Source: Aureibaculum flavum (lineage in GTDB: Bacteria; Bacteroidota; Bacteroidia; Flavobacteriales; Flavobacteriaceae). From it: a stretch of 64,000 bases of DNA. Under the pieces are notes generated by a model. It saw only the letters and a program-made list of their open reading frames with translations. It had not been told where the DNA came from and made no database searches. The translations under genes were made by a program, and so were the position numbers. How positions within the stretch are numbered: the first letter of the stretch is position 1; each line of letters starts with the position of its first letter. Location of the stretch: the NCBI RefSeq assembly GCF_016406085.1, contig NZ_JAEHFJ010000002.1, forward strand, positions 248,001 to 312,000, in the 5' to 3' direction. Of this stretch, positions 51,035 through 60,723 are shown in pieces.

Positions 51035-52273
51035 TTAATCAACCTTTTTCCATTTTGTCAATGCTTCTAAATAATAATAATCTGCATAATTTAAGGGCTT
51101 GTCATTTTCTTCACCAGTGTGAATATTACCTACAGAATGCTTTAGTAAAAAGCCTTGATTCTGTCCGAAGTTTGCTAAATAATCTGGAGTTGATAATCTT
51201 CTTATAATTTTTTCCGCATAAGACTTCATTGCCACACTTTTTTCAGGCACATATTGCTGTAAAGAAAGTAATGCTGAAGCCGTTATCGCTGCCGCAGAAG
51301 CATCTCTTGGTTCATTTGGAATCTTAGGAGCATCATAATCCCAAAAAGGAATCAAATCTTCTGGCACTTTTTTACTCTCCATAATATAGTTGGCAATCCC
51401 TTTTGCTTGATTTAAAAAAATGGTATCCTTAGTATTCTCATACGTTTGTGTAAAACCGTATAATCCCCATGCTTGTCCCCTAGCCCATGATGATGGATCT
51501 GAATATCCTTGAGCCGTTTGCTTACTTCTTACCTCTCCTGTTTTTGATTCATAATCAACCACATGAAAACTGCTATAATCATCTCTAAAATGGTTTTTTA
51601 AGGTAGTTAATGCATGTTTTGTAGCCACATTGTAAAAAGTGGAATCTTTTGTAAACTCAAAAGCTTTATACAGCAATTCCAAATTCATCATATTATCCAC
51701 TATTACGGGTACATCCCACCCTCTTTCTGAAATCCATCCCATATCAGGTGTCGTATCCCAAGATTGTATCACTCCTATTTCGGGTCTGTATCTTGTTATT
51801 AAAGAGCGAGCTCCTTTTACCAATACCTCTTCATAATTCTTATCTTTAGTGGCCATATAACCATTTCCATAGCTGCACTCTAACATAAAGCCCACATCAT
51901 GTGAATTTGTAATGTACTTCACTGAATCAAGGGCTACCGTAAATTTCATGGCATAATCTTTCCATTTATCTGAATGATTATATTCATATATGTACCATAA
52001 TGAGCCAGGGAAAAACCCACTTGTCCAATCTTGAAAAGGTTTTAAACGCAATTCACCCTCTTCAGTAATACCTCTTGGTTGCAACAAAGGTTTATTGTTT
52101 TCTATACGATGAATCAAGCTGTCGTATTGTTTTTCTGAAAACGTAAACACTCTGTTTATTAAGTCCTCTTTGGTCTCAATAGTTGTTGCAATCGTATCTT
52201 TTTTCTTAGCATCTTTACAATTCGTTAAACTAAAAATTATTGCAATTATCAATACCCATTTATTGTTGTTCAT
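51035..52273 (-). CDS. GH88 unsaturated glucuronyl hydrolase
   Basis: This 412-residue lipoprotein (lipobox with Cys19) has the alpha/alpha-barrel of GH88. The two catalytic aspartates are probably Asp126 in NSHDVGFMLECSYGNGY and Asp193 in VIVDNMMNLELL; DPSSWARGQAWGLYGF and PRDASAAAITASALL are also typical. The enzyme removes the unsaturated uronic acid that a polysaccharide lyase leaves at the chain end. A lyase gene lies two genes upstream in the same cluster, which supports the pairing. It follows the GH78 gene by 3 bp. Confidence 0.92.
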   Translation of the reverse strand: MNNNKWVLIIAIIFSLTNCKDAKKKDTIATTIETKEDLINRVFTFSEKQYDSLIHRIENNKPLLQPRGITEEGELRLKPFQDWTSGFFPGSLWYIYEYNHSDKWKDYAMKFTVALDSVKYITNSHDVGFMLECSYGNGYMATKDKNYEEVLVKGARSLITRYRPEIGVIQSWDTTPDMGWISERGWDVPVIVDNMMNLELLYKAFEFTKDSTFYNVATKHALTTLKNHFRDDYSSFHVVDYESKTGEVRSKQTAQGYSDPSSWARGQAWGLYGFTQTYENTKDTIFLNQAKGIANYIMESKKVPEDLIPFWDYDAPKIPNEPRDASAAAITASALLSLQQYVPEKSVAMKSYAEKIIRRLSTPDYLANFGQNQGFLLKHSVGNIHTGEENDKPLNYADYYYLEALTKWKKVD

Positions 52274-52276
52274 TTT

Positions 52277-54703
52277 CTACTGTTTTATTATTTGTTTACC
52301 CTCTGTTAGCTTTATTTCTTGATTATTAAACTTAAAAACACCTGTTGTACCGTTAGGTAGTACAATTTCTCCTTTGACTTTATCCCCTTTCTTTTTTAGA
52401 TTTACAATAATTTCGCCTTTAGGATGAGGCATAACAGCTTCAAAACTTTTTAAATCCCCAAAATGAGGTTCAATACCTATTTCTTCAAAATTCTTACTTA
52501 AAGGATAAATTCCTGCAATAACTTTTAAAAAGTGATAGTTAGGCGAAGCTGACCAAGCGTGACATTCTGAACGCGGATTAATATCCGTTTCTGCAAAAGT
52601 AGTAAGCCCTTGATCTAACTGATTTGTCCAATTTTGCAATAAGCTACCATATAAATTACCTAAACCTGATTTATGCAACGCTTCAAATAAGTAAAATTTA
52701 TAATAAATAGTGGTTTGAATTAAATCTTTATTATCTAGTATTTTATGCATTAACGCCTTTTGATCTTCTTTAGGTATCGCATCAGTTAAGATGGCCATGA
52801 TATTGGTATGTTGTGAAAATTGTTTTTTATACGGTGTTTCGGCAAACATTCCTTTTTCCTTGACAAAACAGTTTTTTACAACACTTTGACGGATTCTTTT
52901 TTCTAACTCTAAATATTTATCAGCTTCCTCATTATAGCCTAAATCACTAAAAATTTGTGCTGCATTTTGTAACGTATTTACAAATTGTAAGGCAACAGAT
53001 GCCGAATAACCATCATCTGCTCCTGGAGGAATTCCATTTGGATAACCCACTGCCCAATCCGTAAAATTCCACCATTCCATATTTGCTGGCATGTCATTTT
53101 CATCGACTTTAGCTGTCCACCAATCTATTACGGTCTTCATTCCTGGCACAAATCTCTTTACAAATTCATCATCATTTTTATACATATGATAATCGTGTAA
53201 CATATTAACCCATAATAAGGAGTAGGTAGGTATCACCTGAACAATATAGGACGGATATCTACTTTGCGTTAAACCATTAGGTAATCTTGAATTATTAAAC
53301 ATTTCAATTGCCTTTCGCATCAATCTATCATCACCATCAACACTAATAGATACCATGGCTTCTATTCTAGTGTCACCAACATATTGCAACTGCTCATAAT
53401 AAGGATCTATAAAACTCTCAACTGCTGAATTTCTAAGTGTTAACCAAGAAGCATCCCATATTTGAGTTAAAACCTCATTGTCTGTTTTAAATTGAGCATT
53501 TTCTTTAAAAGGATACGCCGTATAAACCCCATAAAAATCATCAATAAGTAAAGCTTCGTCACCTGTTTCAATATCTAATTGAACAAATCGATATGTTTTT
53601 TGACCAAAGGGTTTAAAATCTCTATTCATACCACCATCAGGTTCAATAATATCATAATATCCTAGAATATGTTTTCCTTCTACCTCATTTCTATTTCCCT
53701 TTTTCCAGTCTTTATTATACATCGCCTCTGAATACGTCACTTTTATGCGACTGTCTTTTCCCTTAGAATATTTTAACTCTGGATGTCCAATCGTATGATG
53801 CGACTGATCTAATAAAAGACTCACTTTTTTATTAGGAGGAATGGTGATACTTCCTTTTCCTTTTATAAAATCATCATTTGCATTTATTCCAACGCTTCTC
53901 GCAACTTTACTAAATCGTTGTTCTGATTCTTCCAAAAAAGGAATTGATCTTGGCACTAAATACCAAGTACTTCCATATAAAAAACCACGCCCTACAGCAA
54001 ACTCAACAGTAGCCAATTTAGGATTTAACCAATTGGCATCGTTATAATCGACTTCTTTCCATCCCCATTGGTGCTTTTTTGAGATTAGTTTTTCTCCAGG
54101 ACCAGCAGCATAATAACCACGTAAAGAATCACTCACAAAAGGAATACTTTTAAAACCCTCGTCATTAATCACTTTCCATTTTGAAGCCTTTCCTGTATTT
54201 AAGTCAACTACATTACTTTTTTCACCTTGTAAAATAAATGCAGTTTGAAAAGTCATAGAAGATGCTTTTCTATATTCCCCAAAATTAACCACCTCAGCCG
54301 CAATTATATTTTTACCCACTATTAATTCATTAGCAATATCAAGGGTTTCATACCTATAATTATTAATATCAGAAGACGATGGTCCAGAAATAATGTATTT
54401 ACCGTTTACAAATAAACGATAACGATTATCTGCTGAAAGATGAACTATAAAATTTTCTGGCTTTGCTTTTAAGTCAAAGGTTCGTCTAAATAAGAATTTG
54501 CGTGCATCTAAAGTTGATTCTGTTGGATGTGTAATCCATTGTGAAGTCCATGCATGTTTAAGTTGTGTAAATTCTTTTCCTTCATGATTAATTTTTACCA
54601 CAGATTCTTGTGATGAAACACTTATTGTAGATAAACAAAACAACAGGCAAAATGAAAGATAACAGCTATTGACAGTACGAATTGCTAATTCTCGTTTTTT
54701 CAT
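52277..54703 (-). CDS. GH78 alpha-L-rhamnosidase
   Basis: This 808-residue protein has a signal peptide (to about residue 32), an N-terminal beta-sandwich with WITHPTESTLDARKFLFRRTF and the sugar-binding fold around YRLFVNGKYIISGP, and a C-terminal alpha/alpha-barrel with DPYYEQLQYVGDTRIEA, NMEWWNFTDWAVGYPNG and SECHAWSASPNYHFLKVIAGI, all typical of GH78. It would release terminal alpha-L-rhamnose in the periplasm or at the surface. Between the lyase and the GH88 gene. Rhamnose is then used by the genes at 57-64 kb. Confidence 0.9.
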   Translation of the reverse strand: MKKRELAIRTVNSCYLSFCLLFCLSTISVSSQESVVKINHEGKEFTQLKHAWTSQWITHPTESTLDARKFLFRRTFDLKAKPENFIVHLSADNRYRLFVNGKYIISGPSSSDINNYRYETLDIANELIVGKNIIAAEVVNFGEYRKASSMTFQTAFILQGEKSNVVDLNTGKASKWKVINDEGFKSIPFVSDSLRGYYAAGPGEKLISKKHQWGWKEVDYNDANWLNPKLATVEFAVGRGFLYGSTWYLVPRSIPFLEESEQRFSKVARSVGINANDDFIKGKGSITIPPNKKVSLLLDQSHHTIGHPELKYSKGKDSRIKVTYSEAMYNKDWKKGNRNEVEGKHILGYYDIIEPDGGMNRDFKPFGQKTYRFVQLDIETGDEALLIDDFYGVYTAYPFKENAQFKTDNEVLTQIWDASWLTLRNSAVESFIDPYYEQLQYVGDTRIEAMVSISVDGDDRLMRKAIEMFNNSRLPNGLTQSRYPSYIVQVIPTYSLLWVNMLHDYHMYKNDDEFVKRFVPGMKTVIDWWTAKVDENDMPANMEWWNFTDWAVGYPNGIPPGADDGYSASVALQFVNTLQNAAQIFSDLGYNEEADKYLELEKRIRQSVVKNCFVKEKGMFAETPYKKQFSQHTNIMAILTDAIPKEDQKALMHKILDNKDLIQTTIYYKFYLFEALHKSGLGNLYGSLLQNWTNQLDQGLTTFAETDINPRSECHAWSASPNYHFLKVIAGIYPLSKNFEEIGIEPHFGDLKSFEAVMPHPKGEIIVNLKKKGDKVKGEIVLPNGTTGVFKFNNQEIKLTEGKQIIKQ

Positions 54704-54777
54704 ATGTAATTTTTTAATCTTTTAAACTGTTAAACTAGATTTAGCTTATTATAATTTTTAGAGGCTAGTGGATAAAT

Positions 54778-55584
54778 TTAATTTTGGGATTTTGTAACTT
54801 TAAAATTATCAAAGTAAATATAGGAATCGTTCTTTGGTGCCCAATCTTCAGTATTTCCTCCATGAAATGTAGAAAAATAAAACGAATCAATTTCACCTAA
54901 CGGAGCCAAACGGTACCGCACTTTGTCATCATGTATTACTTTCTCATTGTCTATCCAAACCTCCATTACACCATTAAATTGATCGCTGTCATTTAATTTT
55001 ATATGTTGTTTAATTGTATACCATTGTCCTGGTTTAAAAAACACATTGGTTTTAACAGTGTCTCCCCATTTATGTTCCATATCCATATGATAAAAATAAA
55101 CGATAATTTCTCCATCTGCTATCCACATATAACGAGCACTCCAGCCTTCACCATTATCAGGATGAACACCTCCAGTATATTTCTCCCCACCACTTGTTAA
55201 TCCTGGTAATTTTCCTCCCAAACGAAAATCAAAACCTTCCATAAATTTTATGTCATACTCCAATGTATATTCTGAAGCTTTAGGTAATGGCTTATCAAAT
55301 TGTATTCCTCCTTGTTTTGGACCTATGGATCCTTTTGGATACAGTACTTTCAACACTTTTCCAAATGTTTTATCTGATTCAATAGTTGCTCTTTCGTCAA
55401 GTAATTCCCAATTGACTTCTCCAACATCCTTTTTTAAATTTCCTTCGGTATATGGACCAATACTATTACCTTCAAAATCCAGACTAAAAACCTCATTATT
55501 TGATTTATTTACTTGAAGCTTATTTGAACTACAACCTATGGTAATTAATACACAAATTACTACTATTGAAAAACGTATTTTCAT
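54778..55584 (-). CDS. Jelly-roll polysaccharide lyase (PL14/PL20/PL28-like)
   Basis: This 268-residue lipoprotein (ITIGC, Cys18) is a single beta-jelly roll: LEYDIKFMEGFDFRLGGKLPGL, GWSARYMWIADGEIIVYFYHMD, GQWYTIKQHIKLND, NGVMEVWIDNEKV and YFDNFKV. The pattern is that of lyases acting on glucuronate-containing chains (glucuronan, ulvan). The exact family cannot be fixed by eye. The start is the ATG at 55584; a TTG two codons earlier is less likely. With GH88 and GH78 next to it, the substrate probably holds uronic acid and rhamnose. Confidence 0.75.
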   Translation of the reverse strand: MKIRFSIVVICVLITIGCSSNKLQVNKSNNEVFSLDFEGNSIGPYTEGNLKKDVGEVNWELLDERATIESDKTFGKVLKVLYPKGSIGPKQGGIQFDKPLPKASEYTLEYDIKFMEGFDFRLGGKLPGLTSGGEKYTGGVHPDNGEGWSARYMWIADGEIIVYFYHMDMEHKWGDTVKTNVFFKPGQWYTIKQHIKLNDSDQFNGVMEVWIDNEKVIHDDKVRYRLAPLGEIDSFYFSTFHGGNTEDWAPKNDSYIYFDNFKVTKSQN

Positions 55585-55594
55585 AAACAAACAA

Positions 55595-55756
55595 TTAAAG
55601 TTTTAAATATTTAAACATAAACTTCTTCGTATTAGCTATTGCTTTTTTTGATTCAGGCAGCAAATAATGACATTTACAAACATACCATATTCCTTCATAA
55701 ACATCAAGTTTAACTTCTTTTTCAAAGTTACCTAAAACCCGAAAAATCGAAAGGCA
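55595..55756 (-). pseudogene. In-frame open stretch after the deacetylase stop
   Basis: After the TAA of the CE4 gene the same frame stays open for 53 codons, to a TAA at 55597-55595. The composition looks protein-like (rich in Trp, Tyr, Cys and His; it includes YEGIWYVCKCHYLLPESKKA). It has no start of its own at the beginning. It could be a former C-terminal extension cut by a nonsense change, a remnant of a lost gene, or chance. Confidence 0.3.
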
Positions 55757-56869
55757 TTACTTAAAAATATCTCCTTTTAAAATGACTTGACCACGATCTG
55801 GTATTGCCTTTACTAAAGCGTATTTATTTTGATTGTAACTAATAATTTTACTTTCTATTTTATTTCCATTTTGCGTTGCAGAAAGAGACAACCAATTATT
55901 TGCTAAACGCACTTTTATCGTTAACGGATAATCATAGATTTCATCTTTCATTTTATCCGTTAAACTTATTGAAATAGAATTTTCAGAAATAGAATCTACA
56001 CTTAAAGAATGGGTAGCATATTCTTGAGCATATTGTGCAACTTCAGGAAAAGTCCCAATCCAGAGCTTATCCTCTTTTTCTTTTAGATATTTAAAAAATG
56101 CATCTGTCTTTTCTTGCACATCAGGCATCGAAACCTCATGAAAATGAGTACTTCCCCAACCTCTATAATAATTCTTATCTTCTAATTTTGAAGTTTTATC
56201 TAGTAAAGGCAACATGTAATGATTCCGTGTACTATCATTACTATAAATGTGCGGATTACTGATACTTCTAACTTGCTTAAAATCGATTTGATTTGCCTGA
56301 TTTAACAAACCTATCACACCTCTACTTGCAATAAAATGTTTGGCAACTTCATCTACATTTCCTTCTCCCCATGGATAGGCATAGGTTAAACATTTTTGGT
56401 TTGCAATGTGCTTTTCAATTTTAGTTTTTGTACGATTTAATCTTTTATTATAAGACTTTAAAGAACGATATTTTATGTCTTTACTTTTATCTTCATACCA
56501 ATTTCTATCATCATGACCTTGAATTGCATTGCCTGTTTTTGAAAGTTCATTAAATAACCCCCAATTCTTTACATTGTATTGTTTATCAGCCTCTGTAATA
56601 ACAAACCATGTATATTTAAAAGCGTATTTTTTCTGAAGTTCCATCCAAAATGGAATATCTTTTTCATAATTATCATCAATGGTAATGGTAAAAGCACTCA
56701 ATTTGTCATCATTCCAAAGGCATACGGTAGCTTCTCCAATAGTTTGTGACCAAATTTTATCTGTTATTTCAAATCTAGCATGTGTAGCATCTTCAAGTAT
56801 AAAAGTATCTTGTGCATGAGTACCCATTGCGAATAGCAGAAAAACTGATATGTATAATTTTTGTATCAT
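55757..56869 (-). CDS. CE4-type polysaccharide deacetylase
   Basis: This about 370-residue secreted protein has a signal peptide (MIQKLYISVFLLFAMGTHAQ), a NodB-homology domain with the metal Asp pair in FTITIDDNYEKD, GHDDRNW, and YAYPWGEGNVDEVAKHF, and a C-terminal beta-sandwich of about 90 residues. DDN in place of the usual DDG is a small deviation. The start is the ATG at 56869; an earlier GTG-type start at 56887 would place six residues ahead of the signal peptide. It probably removes acetyl groups from the glycan handled by the cluster. It lies between rhaT and the lyase gene. Confidence 0.82.
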   Translation of the reverse strand: MIQKLYISVFLLFAMGTHAQDTFILEDATHARFEITDKIWSQTIGEATVCLWNDDKLSAFTITIDDNYEKDIPFWMELQKKYAFKYTWFVITEADKQYNVKNWGLFNELSKTGNAIQGHDDRNWYEDKSKDIKYRSLKSYNKRLNRTKTKIEKHIANQKCLTYAYPWGEGNVDEVAKHFIASRGVIGLLNQANQIDFKQVRSISNPHIYSNDSTRNHYMLPLLDKTSKLEDKNYYRGWGSTHFHEVSMPDVQEKTDAFFKYLKEKEDKLWIGTFPEVAQYAQEYATHSLSVDSISENSISISLTDKMKDEIYDYPLTIKVRLANNWLSLSATQNGNKIESKIISYNQNKYALVKAIPDRGQVILKGDIFK

Positions 56870-56908
56870 TTTAATTTGCGTTACCACTAACTATTCATGT
56901 TTCTGCGT

Positions 56909-57946
56909 CTAAAAACTATTTCCAATTCCGATTAGAACGGTTGAAAAAATGATCACAGCTAGTCCAAGCCATAAAGTACGCATGGTTTTTGTTGATACCC
57001 CTTTCCATTCTTTAAAGTATATGCCCCAAAGGGTACTGAATATAATAATAAATGCCATGTGTAACGTCCAGCTGGCAAACTCATATTTTTCGCCTAAAAA
57101 TGTAGTACCCATACCATAAAAGAAAAATTGAAAATACCAAGTTACGCCTCCAGCAATTGCTAATAAATAATTTTTTGGTTTATTAGGAATGTCTTTGTCT
57201 GTAAAATCACTAAATGTTTTATTTTTAATACTTAGAATTATTGTCCAAATAAAATTAGTTAGAAACCCTCCCCAAAGTACCCATACGATAACAGGATTAT
57301 TTTGAAAAATATCTTTAACACCTAGTTTTAATGCTTCCTCCGCAATAGGTTTACCTGCTGTTAATCCAAATGCAAAACAAGCACTTAATATACCTGAAAC
57401 CACAGCAATAACCATACCCTTAGAAAGATTGAATTCTGCTACAGCCTCCTTTTGCTCTTCTGCATTTAAATCTTTCTCCTTTAAGACACCTGCTTTACCC
57501 GCAATGGCTATACCTATAAGACTTATTATTACACCTATTAAAACAAGAACACCTCCTTTTGTCTGCAGCAATTCCGAAAAAGTACCGTTGTAAAGTGGTG
57601 GTATTAAAGTACCGAAAGCAGCTGTAAAACCTAAAGCAACAGCCATACCTAAGCCAATACCTAAATAACGCATTGACAACCCAAAAGTTAATCCACCAAT
57701 ACCCCAAAGCATTCCAAAAAAGAACGTGTAAAATTTGGTTTCAAAATCACTAGCTCCCAACACTTCAATAAGATTTGGAACTGTAAACCATGCCATAATA
57801 ATTGGAGCAAAAATCCATGCAGCAAATCCTAAAACGAGCCAAGATGTCTCCCAACTCCATTTTTTTATCAACTTAAATGGAATGTAAAAACTACCTGCGG
57901 CAAATCCACCAATTGCATGCAACAATAATCCAATTAATGCTCCCAT
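56909..57946 (-). CDS. rhaT: L-rhamnose/proton symporter
   Basis: This 345-residue protein has ten predicted membrane helices and the RhaT family features GFAAGSFYIPFKLIKKWSWETSWL, GGLTFGLSMRYLGIGLGMAVALG, and TWYFQFFFYGMGTTFLG. Imports L-rhamnose through the inner membrane. It belongs to the PhyH-creatininase-reductase operon, with about 70 bp to the reductase gene. Confidence 0.93.
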   Translation of the reverse strand: MGALIGLLLHAIGGFAAGSFYIPFKLIKKWSWETSWLVLGFAAWIFAPIIMAWFTVPNLIEVLGASDFETKFYTFFFGMLWGIGGLTFGLSMRYLGIGLGMAVALGFTAAFGTLIPPLYNGTFSELLQTKGGVLVLIGVIISLIGIAIAGKAGVLKEKDLNAEEQKEAVAEFNLSKGMVIAVVSGILSACFAFGLTAGKPIAEEALKLGVKDIFQNNPVIVWVLWGGFLTNFIWTIILSIKNKTFSDFTDKDIPNKPKNYLLAIAGGVTWYFQFFFYGMGTTFLGEKYEFASWTLHMAFIIIFSTLWGIYFKEWKGVSTKTMRTLWLGLAVIIFSTVLIGIGNSF

Positions 57947-58016
57947 TTTTTTTTGTTTTTTGGTTAGTTAATTTTTTCTCAAATAATTACAATTTTTGCT
58001 AAGAAATTGTAACGTT

Positions 58017-58982
58017 TTATGCAGCTTCAAAATCCTTTTTTAACAGAGTTTTTGCCAATTTCAATTCATCTGCCGTAAACGATTTTGCTGTTGAAGCCGA
58101 AACAGCTCCTTCTAATTCATAACTGTTTTTGGCACCAGATAACACAGTAGAAATTCCTTTTTGATCTAACACCCATTTTAATGCGGCTTGCGGTATATTA
58201 GTAATATCATCTCTTATTAAAAACTTAAAAGCATCTACTTGATCTACCCTTTCTGCTAATTCCTTTTTGGAATACCTAGCATTTAGTGTGTTCTTTTCAA
58301 AAACTGTGTTTTTGGAAATTGCCCCTGAAAGAAAGCCATTTGCCAAACATTCTCTTGCAAAAACTCCAATATTATGCTCTTCTGATAAATCATTTACCAA
58401 TTGTTGAGCTTCTCTATTCATTAAACTTAACACTACCTGAACAACATCTATTTTCCCTTCTTTTGCCCATTCTCTAGCCATATGCTCGGTTTGATTAAAC
58501 ATGGAAATGGAATGTCCAATAAAACGAACTTTCCCTTGTTTTTTAACTTGCTCAATCCCCTCCCAAACATCATCGTGAATTTCATCTGAGGAAAATGGAG
58601 AATGAAAAAAAAGGACATCTATATAATCTGTTTGCAATCGCTTTAAACTTTCTTCAACAGAATCAATTACACGAGATTTATAAAACAAAGAACGCCCACC
58701 TTCAATGCATGGATTTCTACCAAACTTTGATGAAATATGTACTTTATCTCGTTTTCCTTTTAAAGCTTTACCCAATACAATTTCTGCAACGCCATCTTGT
58801 TTATCGGTTCCATATTGCGGAGCAGTATCAAATATATTAATACCAAGGTCCATTCCAGCATGAATCGTTTTAATTCCGTCTTTCTCGGCTACTCCACCAT
58901 ATACATTATTTCCAAACGCCCAAGTACCAAGACTAATTTCACTTAATTCAAGTTCTGTTCTTCCTAAGGTTCTATATTTCAT
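58017..58982 (-). CDS. Aldo/keto reductase
   Basis: This 321-residue TIM-barrel oxidoreductase has MKYRTLGRTELELSEISLGTWAFG at the start and the catalytic tetrad in DTAPQYGTD (Asp, Tyr), ISSKFGR (Lys) and FFHSPF (His). Members use NAD(P)H with sugars, including L-fucose and L-galactose dehydrogenases. Being in a rhamnose cluster, it may act on L-rhamnose or a product; the direction and substrate are not known. It lies 3 bp downstream of the creatininase-fold gene. Confidence 0.9.
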   Translation of the reverse strand: MKYRTLGRTELELSEISLGTWAFGNNVYGGVAEKDGIKTIHAGMDLGINIFDTAPQYGTDKQDGVAEIVLGKALKGKRDKVHISSKFGRNPCIEGGRSLFYKSRVIDSVEESLKRLQTDYIDVLFFHSPFSSDEIHDDVWEGIEQVKKQGKVRFIGHSISMFNQTEHMAREWAKEGKIDVVQVVLSLMNREAQQLVNDLSEEHNIGVFARECLANGFLSGAISKNTVFEKNTLNARYSKKELAERVDQVDAFKFLIRDDITNIPQAALKWVLDQKGISTVLSGAKNSYELEGAVSASTAKSFTADELKLAKTLLKKDFEAA

Positions 58983-58985
58983 ATT

Positions 58986-59696
58986 TTAAATATACTTTTT
59001 AATTAAATCATCCAATTTTCCTGATGCATTTTCAACAAATGAATTGGCTATTTTTTCTCCAAGCTCCATTGTAGAAGACCGTGGATCTTCACCTGAAACC
59101 GCATCAATTTCTAAGGTTATCGCTCTGTCTTTTGGCAAACAATCAAGATCAACTGTTTCTGGCTCAAAATATAATTGCAAGGAAGTTTCTCCTAACGCTG
59201 AATGATTTGCTACCAAAAGATGATCAGGAATAACATCAAACTCTGCTAATGTCCAAAAGCATATTTCAGGATACTTCTTATTAAATTGACTAGCTACATC
59301 TCTTAAAATCTGAAGATGCGGTTCCCCTGCATGCCCAGACAGCAACACTATTATTTTAAAGTTTTGTTCTGCTAATTGCTCGAAATACTCTTCGCAAATT
59401 AATTGAATTAATTTTTCGGAAAACTCGATTGAGTGATTGGGAAAATCAACGCCAGGATATGATTTTATTAAGTTAGCAGCTAAACTAATTGGAGGAAAAA
59501 CTAACCCTCCAACTTCTTTTGCTAATAAAGAGCAAAGATGAACTGCTTTATGCGTATCTAATCCCGTTGGATTATGACTCCCATGATATTCTATAGCTCC
59601 CCAAGGCAAATAAGCGATAGGATAGTCCTTTTTAATTCCTTCTATTTGCGTAGGACGCATTTTATCAAAATACCCCCATTTTATTTCACCTTTCAT
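58986..59696 (-). CDS. Creatininase-family metal-dependent hydrolase
   Basis: This 236-residue protein has the creatininase-fold metal-site residues: AYLPWGAIEYHGSHNPTGLDTHKA (Glu, His, Asp) and LLSGHAGEPHLQIL (His). The family hydrolyses cyclic amides such as creatinine and related ring compounds, and a lactone-hydrolysing role has been proposed for members in sugar clusters. The start is the ATG at 59696, which overlaps the previous stop as TGATG; a TTG at 59705 is less likely. Tight coupling to the dioxygenase and reductase genes implies a shared pathway. Confidence 0.85.
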   Translation of the reverse strand: MKGEIKWGYFDKMRPTQIEGIKKDYPIAYLPWGAIEYHGSHNPTGLDTHKAVHLCSLLAKEVGGLVFPPISLAANLIKSYPGVDFPNHSIEFSEKLIQLICEEYFEQLAEQNFKIIVLLSGHAGEPHLQILRDVASQFNKKYPEICFWTLAEFDVIPDHLLVANHSALGETSLQLYFEPETVDLDCLPKDRAITLEIDAVSGEDPRSSTMELGEKIANSFVENASGKLDDLIKKYI

Positions 59697-60520
59697 CACT
59701 CCCAATCTTTATGATAAATTAAAGGATTTTGAGCTTCATTATTTAATAAATCACCAATTTTCAGTGACTTAAAATAGTCGTCCGGTAACACATTTTGCTT
59801 TCCATTAAAAACACTTCCATCTGGCATATAGGCACAGGTCATTGCTTTTCTCGTATACGGTGTCATATTTACACCTGCAGCATGTATGGTTAATCCGTTA
59901 TGAAAAGAACAGGACCCCGCCTTTATAATTGATGGTGTTGGGTCCTTTTTAGCATAATTTGGATAATCATTAAATATATCTCCCATATTTGCTCCAATTC
60001 CTGGTTCAATAAAATCGGTATCTTTTTGAGAACCTGGCATAAAATATAAACATCCGTTTTGCAAGGTAACATCTTCTAGAGCTACCCAAACACTTAGGGC
60101 TTCCCTATGGCTAAATGACCAAAACGGCGTATCTAAATGCCATGCCGTTGGATTACCCCAAGGTTGTTTTACCAATGACTGGTCATGCCAAATTCTGATG
60201 CCATCAACTTCTGCAAGTTCAGCTGCCATCTTACCGAGATTCTTATCAAACATTATTTCTTTTACCCCATCATCAGTCATCCATAAGTTAATAATTTGAT
60301 CAAAAACTTTTCCAAAATATTCAGCATCTTTATTTATACCATCTGAAGCACCTGTCTTAATTTCAGAATGCGGAAATTTCCTGCCTTTTCTAGCTTTTAC
60401 AGCCTCGTCAATAGTCGTTTTCCAATGCTCAACTTCAGGTTGCGATAAAAAATCATCAACAATTAGAAATCCGTTATTTCTATAAGAAGTTATTTGTGCT
60501 TCAGATAATTTATGTTTCAT
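59696..60520 (-). CDS. Phytanoyl-CoA dioxygenase (PhyH)-family oxygenase
   Basis: This 274-residue protein is a 2-oxoglutarate/Fe(II) dioxygenase of the PhyH type. The iron ligands are His128 and Asp130 in AWHLDTPFW and His213 in TIHAAGVN, and Arg224 is placed to bind 2-oxoglutarate. The first gene of the operon PhyH-creatininase-aldo/keto reductase-RhaT. The substrate is unknown; oxidative removal of O-methyl groups from methylated rhamnose is one idea, not shown by sequence. A TATCCTGT direct repeat lies about 105 bp upstream. Confidence 0.88.
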   Translation of the reverse strand: MKHKLSEAQITSYRNNGFLIVDDFLSQPEVEHWKTTIDEAVKARKGRKFPHSEIKTGASDGINKDAEYFGKVFDQIINLWMTDDGVKEIMFDKNLGKMAAELAEVDGIRIWHDQSLVKQPWGNPTAWHLDTPFWSFSHREALSVWVALEDVTLQNGCLYFMPGSQKDTDFIEPGIGANMGDIFNDYPNYAKKDPTPSIIKAGSCSFHNGLTIHAAGVNMTPYTRKAMTCAYMPDGSVFNGKQNVLPDDYFKSLKIGDLLNNEAQNPLIYHKDWE

Positions 60521-60623
60521 ATTCTTTTGTGTTATTTACTGCTTAAAACTATTAGAAATTACAATTATACTACTACCTCTAATAGAATCTATACACAATG
60601 ATACATTTATGCTCGTTGTAATT

Positions 60624-60641
60624 TATCCTGTGCTATCCTGT
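60624..60641. promoter_or_regulatory. Candidate rhamnose operator, direct repeat TATCCTGT
   Basis: TATCCTGT occurs twice (60624-60631 and 60634-60641) with a 2-bp GC spacer, a 10-bp period equal to one helix turn. It lies 104-121 bp upstream of the PhyH gene. The same element in inverted orientation lies ahead of the aldolase gene (61851-61870). Confidence 0.55.
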
Positions 60642-60723
60642 TTACAAAATTCAAGAATCTGCAAGCGATATTTACCAATATTTAATACGTTAGTAAATAC
60701 TTTCACACCATCATTTGATAATT

